Source: Phallusia mammillata (lineage: Eukaryota; Chordata; Ascidiacea; Phlebobranchia; Ascidiidae). From it: 64,000 bases of DNA. Positions 25,701-39,100 of the stretch are shown piece by piece. The stretch spans positions 5,669 to 69,668 of the forward strand of contig QLIY01000235.1 in assembly GCA_003260075.1 (NCBI GenBank), read 5' to 3'. Made by a program: the position numbers and the translations under genes. The notes under the pieces were generated by a model, which saw only the letters and a program-made list of their open reading frames with translations, did not search any database and had not been told where the DNA came from. Position 1 is the first letter of the stretch. The number at the start of each line of letters is the position of its first letter.

Positions 25701-28700
25701 ATGATATCAAACAGACAGCCGCAACTTCTCATTAAATTGATCTTTTCATACTCTTTCGAGTTGCATGTATTTGTCGTTATTTCATTTTGGGTTGATTTTA
25801 AAAGTCCACCGTTCCGCAAAATTTGTTTTGAAAGTTTACCGGTCCGCAAACTTAAAAGGTTGAGAACCACTGTGCTAAACCATACAAAGAGCATTTAAAA
25901 TTGGGTCTTTTATCAACTTCACAGGTTATATTCCCAAAGGGGGGGGGGGTGTGTCTATTTACGAACCACATGTAAAAATTAAAGCAAATTCCTCCCCTCT
26001 AAGTTTTTTTTCCAGGTTGGGAAACACTTGTTTAGAATCAAATTGGCCTATTTTCAATTCATTATTGTTATTTTGTTATTGCGTTGCACCAGTTGTACGT
26101 GAAGATATATTATGCATTGATGAAATGGTTACTTTTTATGACAAAGGCATTTACTTACTGACAAAACCAAGAATAGATGGCAAATTATTTGTCCTAATCG
26201 TTTTCTTGAATTGTAATGTTTTTACCGGTTTGTTTTTTTCGTTTTGTAGTGAAATAAAAGTTTACTTAACCAGTGCGCAACGCACGAAAACGGCAATTAA
26301 GAGAAAATAATGAATAATGTGTGCACGGTGCACCATTTTTATCCATTCCATGAGGAATCGTTTTAAAATAAATAATAAACGCCAGAAGAAATGTCTCTTG
26401 GTTGTTAAAATATGACTTTTAATGTGATTTGCTAACGTTGGATTAATACAGTTTACGTGTGGTTCTTTTTATAGAGCTCTTCTGGCAAGAATTTTTATTC
26501 CGACGTTTCGTAAATAACACTGAATGCGCGTAGTACAAATACTAACCAGAAGAGCTCTATACACTTGATATTATGCCTGGCAGCAATAGCTTGTATGTAT
26601 GGTTCTTTTGTCAGTTGAAAAAGTACATGGTTAAACAACATTTTATAGGGATATTTTTCTTTATTGCATTGGACTTTATTTGTGGCTTTAACGCGTCGAA
26701 AAACAGCAAATGAAACTTCAAGTAGCCATAGTTTGAGAAATAACCTGTCAACAAAATACCGAACCATTTCATTTTCCAGACACTGAGGCGGTCGCCCCAG
26801 GCGTTTTTGCGCAAACTTGAGTTGATTCAAGTTCAGGGTCAACACCAGTCTTGTCAGGGTGGCGCTTTTCCCGCCCAATTGGGCTCCTTTTTGTCGAGTT
26901 GCGGGTTGTTTTTATGACTTGTCGGTTGCGTTTTTTTTTTGGCCGAGTTGTAAAATCTTGTTTTAACGATATCCTTGCATTTTAAAAGTACGCATTTTTA
27001 TTAGCAGTCAATATACAGTAAAATCGGGCCAGCATTGGGCAAATTGTTAATGAACTTTGTAGTTTTGGGGCTAGTTTCAACGACCAAAGTTGCGCTTTTT
27101 GAGAATTTAAACATCAACACCAGACAAACATCGAAAAAAAAAACGCTTTAAACCCCGAAGTTTTAAAACAAGCCTATTTTTTGTGGAAAACTAAGATACA
27201 CAATACACGAACCTTAAAAATGGCTTAACTAATACGAAAACTACCATTGATATGAAAAACGTAAACATTTTTTTGCTCAAACGTTACGACAAAAAAAATT
27301 GTCTTCCGATGAGGTACCACACAAGCAAAACGACCACGTTAATATTCTTAGAAATAATATTCTTTCTAAGTACTCATAAATTTGCAACAGGAATTACCAC
27401 TTGAAAAATGTAAAAACTCTTCCACGAATGCTAAGTTTACTTGTGTTCAAAACCTTTCAAAAAATCAATTTTAAACGTTGCACAAATGTTAAACAAATGT
27501 GCCACAATATATTTGACAAAACTTTGCACGCAAAAAATAAAAACCGTTATCGGACACCAGATAATTAGATTCAGTATAGAAACTTCATCGGGCTTCCTCT
27601 ATGCAAATTGGGAATTAAAAACGGCCAAACAGTTTCGTAAATATGAATACAGGCCCCAAAATATTTAACGTGGCAAACCGTGAAATAAATTTGCGTTTAA
27701 TTTTCACTTATGAGATGGTTTTCTTTTATCAGTAAAATTACCGTATTGTGTAGCAGGCGTCCTAACTGACTTGAATAGGATATCTAGTTACAAATTTAAC
27801 TTTTGAAAGGAGAAACGCCCTGCGAGTAACTGTGTGGCTACAAAAAAAATTTTTCATGTTGACCAACGCACTTTTCAAGGATATGCATTACTATGACAAT
27901 AAACTTTCACAATTTAAGTGTAATTATAGAGACCCAATGCAACGTGTGAAAATTGAATAAGCCGTACGTAAGGCACAATTTGTATGTTGTAAAACATAAT
28001 ACGTGCGTTACATGAAAAGCTGCAGACAGTGCACACTGTTTCAACCAACAAGGTGTAATTAGCGCAGCTGGTGACAGACATTGACCGTATTGGATAGTGT
28101 AGCCAGGCAAGGGCACTCAGTTTAAACAGCCTCGTTTCACCAACTCTGTTCGATGCCACCACTGGGCATAAACCACAGCGAAAATACACTAGCCAATATG
28201 CCCCATGTCTTGTCACCAGCTGCACTGATGAGCCCTTAAAGGTCTGTTTGCAAAAATAATGACAAATTTGTGGAGTTTCGTGTCTTTTCTGCCAAAAGCA
28301 ACACAGAGAGCAAATGCTGAAGAATATCGAGACAAAAATCACCGGTGACGAATCAATCAACTCTCGATGGCCTACTATTCTGATTAAGCGTAAATTCACG
28401 TTTTTTTAATTCGTGTTTTACATACTTGGCAAAGCGACTATTAGTTGTCTAGTAGGCACATTTGTTAGAAAAACAATCTAAAGAATTGGTGTAAAAACGA
28501 AGCCCAAACGTTTTTATGCCGTATGGTGCCTAGGTTATAATGAAAATAAAGTAAATGGAATCATATCTACCATTTTGCCACACAAATCTGTATAAATAGT
28601 AAGCAAAGAATAGATTTACCACATTTCACTTCAAGAAAAACACACGCAACACTATCGGAATTAGTCTGTTCAAAACACAACACAGCGAATATGAAGTACA

Positions 28701-31436
28701 ATCCTGACCCTGATAAACTAAACTGAACCATTCAATACTAACAAAATCTTATATTTCATTTTTTTAAGACATCAACAAGGTGTTTAAGCCAAACGGATAA
28801 ATTTGCTAAGTTTTACGAAAAAAACGCAAATTTAGCCACTTTAGCCTAAACCTTGGGACCCGAACTGGAAAGCACAAGCCCGAAACCCCTTCCCAAGCAG
28901 ATTTTTTTAAAGAATAACAAATTAGGCTACAAAGTTGATGAAATTGTGCCATAAATTATGCCAAGTGTAACGTCAGGCGCGAATTAAGCCTGTTTTATTC
29001 TAACCTATGCCCAAACCGGACCCAAAAAGTCCGGCCCGACTTAAAACTCTGTCCCGAGCGCAAAAAACAAATATTTTTAAAGTTTACATCTCAGCTGGTA
29101 TGTTACGTGACTTAACGAAGTCCTTAAAAGTGTTGTTTCCCGTATGGGTCTATCGAAACTCAGGGTAGCGGGTCTCTGGCAGACACCGACTTGTACTGCA
29201 TGCTAACCAGTTAGGTCATGTTGCAATTTTCTGTTTAAAGGAAGTTATCTAAAAGCTCGTATTTCCAATCAGTTTCGCATTCATTTCCCCAAATCTAAAA
29301 GGGATCTGTCTCTTTGGCACACGTGCTAATGCTTCGAGGTGATTTTTCAAGGCACGCCGAACGATTCTGACTTCATATTTGAGTACTTAGCTAAGGTTGG
29401 TAGGCGAGGTGATTTTTTTTATGACAAGCTAACCAATACGAGTTCATATTCAAGTAATTAAACAAGGACAACCGAAAAATTAAACCTTCATTCCAAACGA
29501 AACGAACGTTTTTAAACAGTTTTTGCTTTTATACGAGCCTTGACATATCGCTATATTTTACCAGAAACAGTGTGTTCCAGCAACTTTTTGTTCGTAGAAA
29601 AGACTTTAGACACCCCAGGTCTAGGTTTACTTTTACTTTTTAGTAGGGACTTCTTTTCAGTCGGGTAATTGTTAAAAATAAGACAAAATAAGACTCACGG
29701 TAAAACAAAGACATTTCTTTTTGGGACATTGCCCTTCAAATTAGAGACAAATCTTAAAGAAAAGGCCGACATGGCAACCCTGATTATAATGTTTGTTTTC
29801 AGTTTTTTATGGTGTAATAAGCCTAAAAAATAGACCTATAGGCCTTATACGTACTTATTTGTTTGCTCTCTGGATACTATCATAAATTGAGTTAGCACAA
29901 ACCACAAAAACGTTGGCACGCGAAGCCAGTACAATTACGGCATAATAAGCAAATTGGAGCGCAGCGTACAGTAAGGTTGCCGACCTCTTTCCTAACGCTT
30001 TTTTGTGGGGTATGGGTTCTAAAAGTTAACATAGGTTTTCGACTCAATGTTCTACATTTAAAACTGAACAGTTCTTAAAGGGTAGTTGCAAAAACAGACA
30101 GCACACTGACAAAACAATCAAACTATTTCCGTTTTCAGGGAAACCGTTTTGTCAGAAAATTGTATAAAGTGCATGAAGTATAACCTATAGAAATGTAGAT
30201 CTCAGCACAAAACAGTGTGGCCACAAAACGCACATCTATGCAAAGTTGTAAGTCGGACCGGGCTTTCGGGTCGGGTTCGGGCTTAGTAACAAAAAAATCG
30301 ACTAGATTCGGACCTGACTTCAACTAACGGCCTCATTTGTGTCAAAGATTTGACCAACTATCGGGCCTAACTTGAGCTCTGTTTTTCAACAAAAAAGTCG
30401 CATTCGGGGTTGAGTTTAAATAAAAAGGGCTTGATTTGGGTCTGACTTTACATTCGTGCTCATTGGTGCATTTATTTCACCAACTTTCAGGCCTAATTCG
30501 GCCGTTAAAAATCAAGTTTTGGTCAATTTTCGGAATTGGTTCGGCCTCTGGTTTTCAACACTGCTGGGGGGGGGGTACCAACTATAGGGCCTAACTTGAG
30601 CTCTGTTTTTCAACAAAAAGTCGCATTCGGGGTTGAGTTTAAATAGAACGGGATTGATTTTCGCTTGACTCTACATTCGTGCTCATTGGTGCACTTATTT
30701 TACCAACTTTCAGGCCCAATTCGGCTGTTAAAAATCAAGTTTTGGTCAATTTTCGGAACTGGTTGGGCCTCTGGTTTTCAACACTGCTTCTAAGGCTGGT
30801 CACATCAGGAACTTATTTGCGGAATAATTAGAGCACTTAGGCACCTAATACAACAACAGTCGTGTTTTACATATTTTACGCAGCTCACGAAACACACAAA
30901 TTACCAAGTGTTTAGAATTAGTTTTATCCAACCAAGTGTATCATTATTGCCAACAAAAGCATGCTTAGAACATGGATTAAAACTTCAGTGCAAAATTAAG
31001 GTACGGTAAACCTCGATTAATCCGGACCTGTTTGGACCAAAAATTGGTCCCGATTAGGCGAAGAACCGCATTAAACGATTTTCGATTGGTTAAAGCCTTA
31101 CCACATAACAAATCATTTGTACCTTAAGTTTTGTCCCAATTAAGCAAAGATACAGATTAACCAAATCCAGGTCAATCAAGGTTTACTGTATACAACATTT
31201 TCACATTTTATGTTAACGTTTTATTAGGTATAGCCTCAAAGCGCAAGATACCACACCGTTTAGCTGGCCGAAGCAATGATTAAGCTGCAATGCTTTGCTG
31301 CAAAAACCTGCATTAAGTATATATATAATAAGTGTGTATAATAACGTGACAGCCATTCTGAGTGAGCAAATTCACGAACACGCGTTTAGGGGTGGTAACT
31401 AGATGAGGTGGAAATGAGATGCACGGTGACACTGCA

Positions 31437-31485
<49 letters not shown>

Positions 31486-33088
31486 GCTTTCGAAGCGACG
31501 TTGATCAAGTTGTTTAAACTATTATTTGTCCAACGTGAATTTTAAACCACAGAGTTTTTTAGAGTAACTAGAGTAACCATGTATAATCGTTTTTGCCCAG
31601 CGTGCACTTGAACACCAACGGGATTTTCAGAGTAACCATATCAACCATGTGTAACCACTTTTGCAAAACAACGAAAGTTTCCATGTATTATTGTTTTTGC
31701 GAACCAACGTGAATTTGCAAACCAACGAGTTTTTTATGGTAATTAGAACAACCATGTATAACTGGCCAGATGAATTGGTTTACTGTTTTCATTTTTTGAG
31801 CAAATTGTTAGTACTCCGTTTGGAAAACTGTTGTGAATTAAAGGACTCTTTCTATTGCCTAAAACTTTACTATCTCATGAACAAAAAATAAAATATGCTG
31901 CAATTAAACAAAGCATGGTAAAGTCGGCTAAACTAGGAAAAACTTAGCGAACAAACAGCCTTAAAGATTCAACGTTGCTGCGCCAATTTAATTCAACTTT
32001 TTGAATACGAATTAGATTTTAACTACAACGATCGAGCTTAACATATCTAATCGGCAAAATCAGGTAATAAGCTTTCTGCTAAAAGTTCGTTTCAAAATAT
32101 GCATAAAACGTAAAGCACCATTTCTACTTACCAGCAATGTGAATAAAGTAACTTCTCGCAACCCGACGTAAATGACTGGTAGAAGCCAACACCCCTGCCG
32201 TCGTATTCCCTCCTTCTAATATCGGGTAGATAGGGTGAAATGTGTACGTTGGTATTTCACCTGGAGCCTGTCAAGTTTCAGGATTGTTTTTAAACATTTT
32301 GTTTTTCTATTTGAATAAGGAAATTTGGTATTAGCACGGCGGCATGCTTGTATATTGTTAAAACTCATTTTTTGAATAACAAATGTTGTTTACAACATGC
32401 AAATATTTTTTTTACTTTGAAACAGATATTTTTAGAAAATGTAAAAAGAAAATTTGGCAACAAGTATCAGAAACTTTTTTCCAGTAACAGTGTTTCCCAT
32501 TTTTTTTAGCAGATCACCCAAAAATATTGATGTATCTTTAAATGTACATAACTTTTTTGGTCAAAAGTAACTCCCTTTAAGCTAAAAAAGCTTAAAACTT
32601 CAATAACTCGGTCAAATTGAGCAATCCGAAAAACATGGCAAATAGTGAACGTAACACAGTTAAGAAATTTTTAAAAACAGTAACTTGCGGTTATTGATCG
32701 ATTTATTCTAATACAATTTTAGCACATGCAGTTTTTCGAACTGGTCATACCAAATTTCTAGTAAAGAAATTCTTATAATGGATCCATGTTCCAGATAGTT
32801 GATTCAAAAGCTTAAACCCGACAAATAGATGATAATATTCAACATATTTGCATTCGGGAACCAGAGAAGCCGTGATGTTGACTGTGTAGCCCTTAACTGT
32901 CACGTTGGGATGTTCATACTGCCTGACGACGTCATTTGCTACAAAGAAATATATTGTTAAAGGGGGGGGGGCAGCAATAATAAAAACATGGCAAAAAAAG
33001 TAAACGTAACACAGTTAAGACATTGTTAAAAACAATAACTATCGGTTATTGATCGATTTATTCTAATACAATTTTAGCACATGCAGTT

Positions 33089-33170
<82 letters not shown>

Positions 33171-36100
33171 AGAAGCTTGAACCCGACAAACAGATGATAA
33201 TATTCAACATATTTGCATTCGGGAACCAGAGAAGCCGTAATATTGACTGTGTAGCCCTTAACTGTCACGTTGGGATGCTCATACTGCCTGACGACGTCAT
33301 TTGCTACAAAGAAATATATTGTTAAAGGAGATCGTGTAAAATATTTTTCCGGAAGCAGATTTTTTTTTAAAAAACTATAAAAATACAAAAGTTATGTACT
33401 TAAACGTTTAATACAGCAAAATTTTTCACATTTTATTGAACAGAGTTGCTACAAAGACATATATTGTTAAAGGAGATCGTACAAAATATTTACCGGAACA
33501 ATGTTTTTAAAGGAAAACTACAAAATCACAAAAATTATGTACTTAAATGTTTAATAAACCCAAATTTTGTCCTTTTATCGAACAGATTCGTGTAAAGAGT
33601 TCTAAACAAAATAAAGAACAAATTAAAAGAAGTTCTCAGAGATAGTAAACGTCCAGCCTCGGCAAAACTCCCGTCGTTGGTTCGAATCCCAGCACAGGAT
33701 ATATATTTTTATAAGTCATTGCTTTGTGGCATGAGAATCATTAGGCCAATTTGACTTATTATAGCGCAACAGGCCCGGCGTTATTAGTTTATTTTATCGT
33801 AATTACTAAATTATAATTGTTATCCTGAAATACTTACGACAGTTGCATTCGTTGATGTTTAAATCCGAACAACCTAAAAAACAAAACGATTTTTAGATAA
33901 GTTTTACAACAGGAAAGCCTGTCCTTAAAATAAGTCCGATTGCAAGTAAATATGGCCCTTGTGCAAATATTTAGACCTGGAGTTGCAAGTGGACCGAAAT
34001 TAAGGGTCCGAACCCGAAAGTACAAGCCTGAAACCCGAATTTTTTGTGAAGCCAGGCTCTACCACAGACCGAAAAAAAAAAAACAGACTGAAATACAACT
34101 TTCGACCAGATATATACGTTCTATACGACGAAGTTTTTTTGTTCTAAAGCAGTGATTGGCAACCGCCGGCCCGCGAGAAGTTCGTTGCCGGACCGTATAC
34201 TTTTTGGTTAAATGCTTTAAAACATTTTGCCCCTGTACATTTTTCACGAGATTAATAAACTGATTTAAACGTTTTTATTGCGAATTGTTTTTAGTTTTTG
34301 AAGGCCAGTTCACGATAAAATTTCAGTTTTAAAAAAGGTCCGCAGTGCAAAAAAATGTTGCCTGTTCTAAAGAACCAGTACATTTTGAATACAAATTATT
34401 CAGTTTTTTTCCTGGTGGAAGTCTTAGCTTGATTTTCCACGAATTGACTTTAGCAAAACCATTTGTATCTATCTATTTCATCTGTCACTATAGTCAATTC
34501 CGCTGAAATTGTATTTGCATAATGCACACAGGAAGTAATGGCTGCACATGTTACATACGACCAGATGTAACCTATAACAGTAACAGCCGGGGGGGGGGAA
34601 AATGCAATTTGCATAATGCACACAGGAAGTAACAGCTGCACATGTTACATACGACCAGATGTAACCTATAACAGTAACAGCCAACGTCCGTAATACATTG
34701 TTGCTTGTTGTGGGTTGGCATTATAGCTTTAATGGGTCTATAGCCCAGTTAAGTGTATACCAAACGGGCGCACATGGCTGCCAAACCGGACAAATTACGG
34801 TGAATTATCATGTCAAAAAATTGGCTTAAAATGCAACCGATCTACACAGCCAAATGTTTAAGGGGAAATTAAGAAGCAATCCATAAGTCTGGGCATATAT
34901 TGCCCATTAGTAGTTCGAGGATAAACAGAAATTGAGGAAATAAGAGAAAACTTATAAACTGGTCTTAGCCACTAAGTTGCTGCAATAATAACAATTCAAA
35001 AGTAGGCTATGTGCTGTTTAATCAAGTTTTTCCGCCTAAATAAACCGTTTTCACTGTGGGTGTCACTTTAATTATTCAAGCTGTTTTCGCAAACCCTTAT
35101 GTATTTTCCACAAGTAACTATCATTTCATACTCTCAATACACCAGTGAGCCCCCCTAGGAACAGGTCTTACAGCCCTGGTTAAGAACCCCAACCACCAAA
35201 CCAATTTTTCTCTAAAACACATAAGATTTGGTCAAAATAAAGAAATACAAATTCCTCCTTTTTTAACACAATATTCTTGATGGGATTAAAATTGTGAGTT
35301 CTGTCATGAAATATTTTCAAATCTAGATGGCTTTTTCTGGATAAAACCCAAAACATTGGGGGGGATAATTGTTTGTGCATTAACACAACACAGTTCAATG
35401 AAACAATTTGCAAGATTTAAAAATGCTTGTTTTAATAATAGGTTGCATGTATATTTACCAATGAACTTTCTAAAATTAAAAGCTGTATGCAAAACAGTTG
35501 TTTGATGTTACTATAAGCCACAGGTTTCAACGAAATTTACTCATGCCCTTGGGCTGTACAAATTTGTACATTCACCTGAATTTTAATGACTGCAAGGTCT
35601 TATTAGTGTCAAAAACATTCTATTTGAGTGACAAAAACAACTATAACCTGTGAAAACGCAACTAAAATAGTTTGAAATTCTGATGAATGCAGCATGAGTT
35701 GATAAATGTATAGTTCAACTTAATTTTTTTAAAACTGTAAAGTCTCATTATTGTTAAGAATATCCTAGTAGAGTGACAAAACCAACTATAACCTGTGAAA
35801 ATGCAATCAAAATAGTTTGAAATTCTGATGAAAGCAGCATGTCTTAATAAATTTGTACTTCAACTTAAAACCTTAAAAACTGCAAGGCCTCATTATCGTC
35901 AAAGATATTCCATTGAAGCAATGAAAAAATGTAACCAAAATTGTTAAAATTTTAAATATTACATTTTGCATTAATGTTTTCTCTACAAAAAATTCCTTCT
36001 AGTTCTGTTTAATAGTTTTTACTTTTTGAACTTTAAACATTCAAAACGTGGCAACAAAATGTACTTTATTATGTCACTGAGAACCAGAAAAACCACAATA

Positions 36101-39100
36101 TTGATTGTGTCTCTTACTTTTTGCTCTGTAGAAGAAGTCAGCTTCATTCAGTGAAGTGCCATGCGGTGAACTTAATAAATACCCACTGTGTATTTGATCC
36201 TGAATAAGCTTTCGAGGGTACAAGGCCGTAAAAGTTATCTGTAAAAAAATACAATACATGGTGGTCCATATTTTACTGCAGTTTAAAGCGTGTTTGATAG
36301 CATTGGATGTATAGTTTCTAAATATCATAGTACACCAGGCCTATTGAAGGGGTCATTCGGAATCAGTCAGTCTGCAAGCATTCCCATATGGCAAGGCGCA
36401 GGCAAGAAAAATCTAGCCTGCAGTGGGATTCGAACCCATGGCACAAGCCATTTCCGGGGTGCCTTGGAGACTGGCTGATTCAGTACAATGCCTTTAATAG
36501 ACCTGGCATACAATAATTTATAAATGAGAGTGCTGTGATTGCTGGTCTGCATGGTCGCTACTGGCCAAATCCCAGTTGTAAATTTATGTTCATCTTAACT
36601 CATGATTTATTGTTACAGATACTTTGTATATATATTCAATTTGTTAGGTTCAGAATTGATAGTTAAGTTAGAAACACTGATAACTATGTCAGCGATTGTT
36701 TAAATATCCACAAATAACGTATTTCTCATAGAAAATCTTTTAGACAGTTGTGTTGGTATAGATAACTGTGTGATATCAGTAAGCACCAAAACGTAATTGG
36801 TGATTGTCACTAACATCAACATTCAACACACTTCCATGAATCATTGTCCAAGGTATTTACCACCTCGAACTGTTATTTCAACACTACCACTTTAAACAAA
36901 CTGTTCAACTTACAAAAGAGTTTATCATATACCTGTTCATATCTATCTAGTGTCCTGGACAGCTTCAGGTTCATGCAGTCAGCATGTACTCTTCCAAATG
37001 GCCGAACATTAAGCTAAAACAAGAAGATCGTTTTGTAGTGAATGTTTATTTGGTTTCCAGAGAGTATTTAGTGCAAGAAGGGCCACACGATATTTGTAAT
37101 TAAGCATGGGGGGGGGGGATCTAGTGTCCTGGACAGCTTCAGGTTCATGCAGTCAGCCTGCACTCTTCCAAATGGCCGAACATTAAGCTAAAACAAGAAG
37201 ATCGTTGTGAATGTGTATTTGGTTTCCAGAGATTATTTAGTGCAAGAAGGGCCAATAACATGCTATTTGCAATTAAACGTACTTGGTAATCGGACAAATC
37301 TTGGTATTAAAACAGCGTTTCCAAACTCTTTTACAGCAACAAATCACATACATTTTAGTTCACACACTTTTTAAACCAAAATAATAAAAAATTGAGGAAA
37401 TTTGCAACTGTAATATGATAAGTACGACTGATATTAATACACATACAATTAATAAGAATTTCTATTGTTATTATGCATTTTTTCATCAAGTTTTGAACAC
37501 TAGATCAGGGGTCGGCAACCCCTGGCACACAGGTTGGCACGCGAGGTGGTTTTTCATGGCACACCAACTGATTTACGTGTTTATATTGAAGTAACAATTT
37601 AACCTGTTACACTGCTTGCTTCATTTCTATCGTGTCATTGTCTTAAAATACAGCCTTACATGCACAAAACACCCTGCTTTCTCTTTAATATTAATATCTG
37701 CAGGCACGAACCACTATTAGTTAGAAAAACGTTGGCACGCAAGATCACTAACACATGGAAACAACAAGTAATTTGACACGCGTCGCTGCACTAGATGATG
37801 GTTGCACTTTTTTAAAACAATGTTTGGCTCAAAAGTCTTTCATGACTCATGGCATGGAAAACACTAGCATGGAAATGTTTACATAATTTACTTCCAAATA
37901 AAAAGGAATGTTTTTTTAACTTTGTTTAGCACCAAATGTAAACGTTTTTCAAATTACCTGGTAGCCCTCTACAGCATCTTTTCCAACAGTGCATGGCTGC
38001 CAAATAACCAGCAAGTAGCCAGAATGGGGTCCACCAGGTTTCAGTTCAAAATCAAACTCATGGACTTTTACATCGCTAGGAGCGCAAGTGATGGACTCCC
38101 CAGCCGAGCTAACCATAAATTCAGCGACGCATGATCCATCTACGAAAGGAAATATCAAGTTCCAGAAGAACAGGAGAACATTGTTTGCAGCCACAATTTC
38201 CGATCATTGTCGTGCAACCCACAGGGAGTATTTTTTACTTGTGCAAAGTTTTTATATTGACCAACCAGCATCTGCTAAAGTGCACCCTTACACTATGCAC
38301 TACACATCACTTAATTCTTTTTTATCATACAGATATGCTAACAAATAATGTAAAAAGTAAAAATTAGTATTTGTTTTGTTTAACCACTTTTATAGTTTAT
38401 TTTACTGGCAGCAAATTAGTATCATTGAGCTATAGCAGGGGTGCACAACCTGCGGTCGTCAACATGTGTATTAAAACATATAAACACTTGGTAGCTGTTG
38501 GTAAAATAAGGACCTGTGATGTGGCTGTCAAAGCATAAAGGTTGCACATCCCGGAGCTATAGTAACAACATGTTTAGTTGGAATGTATTTGTCATATAAT
38601 TCACTCTTACTTTGAAAAAGAATCCATTCTGCCTGTACACATTCATTCATACACTTGAAGTAGGCACTGGCTTGAGGGCGGGGTTGGGAAACAACCTAAC
38701 AAAATGAAAATTTCATTTAACACGGTCTGTATTGGATATAATGGCTTTGGAGATCATTTATAAAGTTTCAAGCCTGCTTTAAACCACTTGGAATTGATTT
38801 GCAGAACAGTATATGACATTGTTTCATGCTACAGTAGCACCTTACAGAATGAACTCAATCGATTCATACAACCCAATTGTTCTATGAGGTGCCTTTCCAC
38901 AAAACATGATTTCCCATCGACTGTTAACACGATTTCCCTCAGCTTTACAGCCAGCCACTGTCTGTTTATTACCAAAACATTAGAACAAACGGTTCTTAAC
39001 CTGTTTTGCATTAGGCTTTTGTACAATTTCTTCATACCCATAGTCACTGACTTAAAGAAGTGAATGAAAATGTAATAATTGACATCTAATTCTGTGGCAA

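Noticed and set aside
26495-26878. 127-codon minus-strand frame containing FAQKRLGRPPQCLENEM
   Set aside because: It overlaps an inverted-repeat element (26470-26561) and has no supporting domain; possibly transposon debris, but not enough to call.
27914-28399. 161-codon minus-strand frame
   Set aside because: It lies across a dispersed repeat (28017-28250) with no recognisable domain.
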